Under the pieces are notes generated by a model that had not been told where the DNA came from, made no database searches, and saw only the letters and a list, made by a program, of their open reading frames with translations. DNA of 64,000 nt from positions 3,326,160 through 3,390,159 of the forward strand of contig FJOG01000002.1 of assembly GCA_900073065.1 (NCBI GenBank), written 5' to 3'. The DNA comes from Phialocephala subalpina (Eukaryota > Ascomycota > Leotiomycetes > Helotiales > Mollisiaceae). Below, piece after piece: positions 60,585 through 64,000 of the stretch. Within the stretch, counting starts at the first letter, position 1. Each line of letters starts with the position of its first letter. The position numbers and the translations under genes were made by a program.

Positions 60585-63406
60585 ATGGCTCACACAATGG
60601 CGGACGAAAATGGTATGTTCTCCATGATGTCTGCGACTTTGACTAAGCTATCCGCCGAGAATGACCAGCGCGAGCTCGAGACTAGCTACCTTCAAAGCCT
60701 GGACTTCCTTGATCCTTCGGCCCTGGAGAAATGGCTTCCGAGAGAGGCGGAGACTGAAACTTTTTGCAGTCAGCCCTTTCAGCTCCCCACTACGCCCCTA
60801 CCTTGGCAGATTTCTGGCCTTAGTTTTGATTCTTCTGATGCAAATGCCATTGCTCGTTTGATCGACACAAGTTTACATGGCGTGAGTTGCCAGCGGATCT
60901 TGTCCAAACCCCCATAAACGGTAGGCTGATCTAGTATCATTAGGATCCATCGTATTGCTCGCCTTCACGAGACCCTCTCAGACTCGCGCCGCCACTACTG
61001 AGCTATGTGCTTGGAACGAAGAAGGAACTTCGCGAGCGTACTCCAACGATACCTCAAGGGAGTCCCGAGAAGCCGAGACAACGACCCCTTTTTCAGTACT
61101 GGACAAGAGACCCATACTACAGTGGGCCGCAGGCAGCTCAGTCGGTTTCTGCAAGCAGCGACAACATACTTGAGTTTACGCTACCTTTAGAGCGTCTCCA
61201 TGATGAAAGCTACATTCAGCAAAGTACTATCCCGACATATAATCCAGTGCTAGCGATAGAGGCGCATTGAATTCTCTCGTTGGCGAGCACTGAATATCCC
61301 GAGACTGGGAACAGTGTTACTTCCTCGGTCTGCGACCGGGCTTCCACTCTGACATCTCTCCATGGCAAGATACAACGCAATCCTCACCCCTGTGTTGAAT
61401 GTTGCTTTGCTCGTGTCAAGGTAAGTAATTACACCAAAATAAACAAATATATGTTGAATTGGTGCAGTGCGATAGTCTCCCAGGACAGCCATGTACGCGC
61501 TGCACGAAGCTTTTGTTCGAGGCTCGAACGAAACCTGCACCAATGCTTGGCACAAGCATGAAAGAATCCCGCTCTTTCATCCTTCGGGTCGTATTTTTTG
61601 ATATGAGTAAGTAAAATGCGCGTGAAACGGCGGCCATGTTCTGACATGATGCAGAAGCCACACAGGGGCTGCTTTCCGCGCTTAGAGACGAAGCAGGAAA
61701 GCTCAGTAATCTGCACCATGGAACCACCTTAGAGAGTCTTTTCACAGACCCGATAGTGTGCCACATGGCAAGCTCAACAGCCCCATCCCATCATGGATGG
61801 ACTACTGGTGTCAAAGTAGTCATCAAGCATTTGGCGACTACTCGAAATGCTCAATCCGATGCAGCCTTGGCCAAAGTGGAGTTCCCAGAGCCTGGGCTGG
61901 ATGTGTGCCAACTGGATGAATTCATTGACCTGACGCATCGTATGAAAAGACTTGAAAATGTGGGACAATACGAGGTACGTTGACTACTTTACATTCGAAA
62001 ATTTGATCTAACAAGGAACAGCAAGGGATTGTCAGTGCAGCTCTCAAGATAGCCGATTACCTTGGCATCTTGTTCAATTGGAATGCGAACACCGTTTGCT
62101 TTCAGCAGGGTTCTCGCGGATGCACTCGAGCTGAAGCAAAGAACATTGTGCTGGAGACAGCATACGCAATCGCTCACAGGATTCAGGACCTAATGAAGAA
62201 GATGGTGTTCGAAGTCAACAAATCCGTGACAGACCGTCAGGACCCGAAGCACGACCCAGCAACGATCTCTTGCGCACTCTGGATCATTTATTCGTCGCTG
62301 AACAAATTTCAGAGATTGGCTTGGGATGCCAAGAGCCTTCAAAACTTGGTGAGTCGCAGTACCAGTCCATTAACATTAAGACAAATTTAAATTTGATATC
62401 AAATAGAAAAAATTTCTCAATGGTTTACACGAGCGCGCCGGAGGTGCCATAACCTCAATTGAGCATTACAGAAGAGAGGTCGCGTTCAGGGTATGCTGTA
62501 AAAAGAGCGCAAATCTCCAAGCGTACAAAAATTTGGTTGTAGCCAAGAAAGTACCAAGGGCTGCCACCGCTTTCACCTACGAGCGTTTCCGGCCAGTGTC
62601 ATACATGCTTGGATTGATGCCCACATTGTAAGATAGAATGTCTTCTTGCTTATCTGCACCAGTCATCTAACCAGAGAGCTAGTTCGCACGAGCAATCATA
62701 CACGGATGTCCTCGAGGATAGCGTTGCCGACAACGACTACTTGTACGACGACTTTATTCTGTACTCCGAAAGACAGTCTCGAATAATTGGAACGCCCTCA
62801 AGGCTTACGCCTGAAAATCTACAGAGGTTTGACCAAGGGAGGGCTGCGGTAGAGTATACTGATCCACTCACTTCCACCGCACCAACGACGGCGTCCGTCT
62901 GCAGCGAGCATCAAACTGAAATGAGACCATCACCATCTCCTGCCAGAAATTCCAGCAGCCACAACACAGGATCGAGTTTCGACAACGATATTCGAAACGT
63001 CAGCGGCAAGGCCTACGCAGATACCGGTGCTACTCTCGTGGGTAAGATCTACCCTGGCCGGATCACTCTGCCTCTGTCGGAGGAAGGACGAGAACTAGTC
63101 TGTGACGACCCGGATATGCACGATGACTGGTTTGGAATTTGCGAACCTGTCGGACCTTCTTTGGAGCAAGAGATAGCCTTATTGATAGCGAAAGTTGCGA
63201 GGAAACGGGAGTTCATTATCTCACAATTGTCGGATGATGGGTTGCAACGAAAGAAAAAGCGGCAGCACCATCGGCGACAGCAGGAACACGGTGGTGCACT
63301 TGCACGATGCGATGTCAAAAAATCAAGTCCTGGCTCGGAAAAGCCGCCGAAGAGAATTCGAAAAGCAGGAACAGTAGAATCCAATCGCAAGAATAACCAC
63401 AGCTGA
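60585..63406 (+). CDS. Zn2Cys6-like transcription factor lacking the sixth cysteine
   Basis: Eight exons (60585-60881, 60944-61246, 61304-61420, 61468-61606, 61655-61974, 62022-62348, 62407-62627, 62677-63406) give 817 residues. The binuclear cluster is rebuilt across intron 3: C230-x2-C233-x6-C240-x7-C248-x2-C251 (NPHPCVECCFARVK, CDSLPGQPCTRC). The sixth Cys expected 6-9 residues on is absent in this frame. Intron 2 (61247-61303, GTGCTA donor, GAG acceptor) is weak; it removes an in-frame TGA at 61268. The cluster sits unusually far inside the protein. Beyond it lie an alpha-helical regulatory region and, near 766, a basic nuclear-type stretch (RKKKRQHHRRQQ). Such factors switch on catabolic or secondary-metabolite genes; targets unknown. 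Confidence 0.75.
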
Positions 63407-63838
63407 AACAAAAACGGATCTCAAGAGAGTCATGGAATCTCTTCCGGAAGAGTACAGGGCGCTTGCCAGCTTGCATCATCCTCTTCTTATAGGCCAAGCC
63501 AGTGCAGCAAACCATCAACAAAATTCGTCATTCATTCAGAAAGCGGCAAGCATTGTAACTTATTATCGTATTCAACTCCTGTCGCCTACTCCCCAGCCTG
63601 CAAAATTTTGTATGATACAATCGACGCCCATTAATAAATAGCTCATAATGTCCAGCCAGCCGAAGGACAAGCAGAGCCCCTACATGCAACGCAATGCATA
63701 TTATACAGCGAAGGTTTGGTTGTCCGTGACTCGTATCATCGTCACCTCTCAAAAAGGTACGTATCTTACACTTCCCCAATAGAATCATGCGCCTGCTTCA
63801 CTTTCATTTAAAACCGTCTCTACCCCCTTCTTCTGCTG
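63407..63838. other. Spacer between the Zn2Cys6 gene and the edge gene
   Basis: Presumably 3' regions of two converging genes; no other gene supported. Confidence 0.4.
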
Positions 63839-64000
63839 TTAATCTCCCTGCTTAGATGGATAGTTGAAATCCTGTTGTTGCATTTCTAGACGCTGTTGTT
63901 GGCGTTCCCGTTCAGCGGCTTGGATTTGTTGGTATAGGTCGTATGGATGAACTCGTTTTTGCTGATTTAGATTTGTGTGCCGGGTTTCGTTCCTTGCGAT
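63839..64000 (-). CDS. Gln/Arg-rich protein, C-terminal end only
   Basis: The minus frame is open from the right edge to TAA at 63839-63841: 53 codons with no stop. Product fragment: NLNQQKRVHPYDLYQQIQAA, then ERERQQQRLEMQQQDFN and a short tail. This is a hydrophilic, helical, Gln-rich end such as ends many fungal RNA- or chromatin-associated proteins. Too short to name. Confidence 0.5.
   Translation of the reverse strand: MARNETRHTNLNQQKRVHPYDLYQQIQAAERERQQQRLEMQQQDFNYPSKQGD

Noticed and set aside
1..64000. tRNA, rRNA, CRISPR arrays and autonomous transposons
   Set aside because: No GGTTCGAATCC-type B boxes in a tRNA context, no rRNA-like blocks, no spaced identical repeats of CRISPR type, and no transposase or reverse-transcriptase motifs were found by eye on either strand. 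A covariance-model scan would be needed to exclude divergent tRNAs.

Overview
This is a stretch of nuclear genome from a filamentous ascomycete (Pezizomycotina). Most genes are broken by short GT..AG introns of about 44-70 bp with fungal branch sites (CTAAC/CTGAC type). The gene content is typical of moulds: a Ste20-type PAK kinase, a Scp160/vigilin KH protein, HP1, CCT5, a D-arabinitol-dehydrogenase-like SDR, a GH28 rhamnogalacturonase, MFS sugar transporters and a Zn2Cys6 factor. A plant-associated Leotiomycete would fit the gene set and style, but that is inference. Exon boundaries below were placed by hand from splice signals, frame and family motifs.

Layout. 1-1.3 kb: edge-truncated unknown gene (-). 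5.6-7.0 kb: SDR (+). 7.6-8.7 kb: an old tandem duplication with no clear gene. 10.1-12.7 kb: PAK kinase (-). 13.7-14.35 kb: a possible decayed coding fragment. 17.0-21.0 kb: Scp160/vigilin (+). 22.1-23.1 kb: HP1 (-), divergent from an F-box gene (+, 23.6-25.4 kb) that carries a one-base frame break. 25.4-27.0 kb: two tandem paralogous small membrane proteins (+). 27.9-29.4 kb: PaxM-like FAD monooxygenase (+), converging on a secreted rhamnogalacturonase (-, 29.7-31.9 kb). 34.2-35.0 kb: histidine phosphatase (-). 36.5-38.4 kb: Golgi-type DXD glycosyltransferase (-). 40.5-42.4 kb: low-complexity unknown protein (+). 44.2-45.7 kb: CCCH/2EXR protein (-). 45.8-46.25 kb: two tandem-repeat arrays. 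47.7-49.5 kb: CCT5 (-), divergent from a sugar transporter (+, 50.2-52.1 kb), which converges on a secreted beta-propeller protein (-). 54.7 kb: a small secreted cysteine-rich reading frame with an in-frame stop. 56.8-58.7 kb: second sugar transporter (+). 60.6-63.4 kb: Zn2Cys6-like factor (+). Right edge: a truncated Gln-rich gene (-).

How it works together. The left and middle parts are mostly housekeeping (chromatin, translation-associated RNA binding, chaperonin, morphogenesis kinase, glycosylation). The parts at 28-32 kb and 50-63 kb look accessory: pectin-backbone degradation, sugar uptake, secreted proteins, a stand-alone oxidase and a regulator. They have long gaps and several frame-damaged genes. 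The most unusual non-coding signal is a short dispersed repeat built on GTTGCACATCT, seen seven times between 15.2 and 33.9 kb. Two of these copies sit inside an unusually long intron of the rhamnogalacturonase gene.
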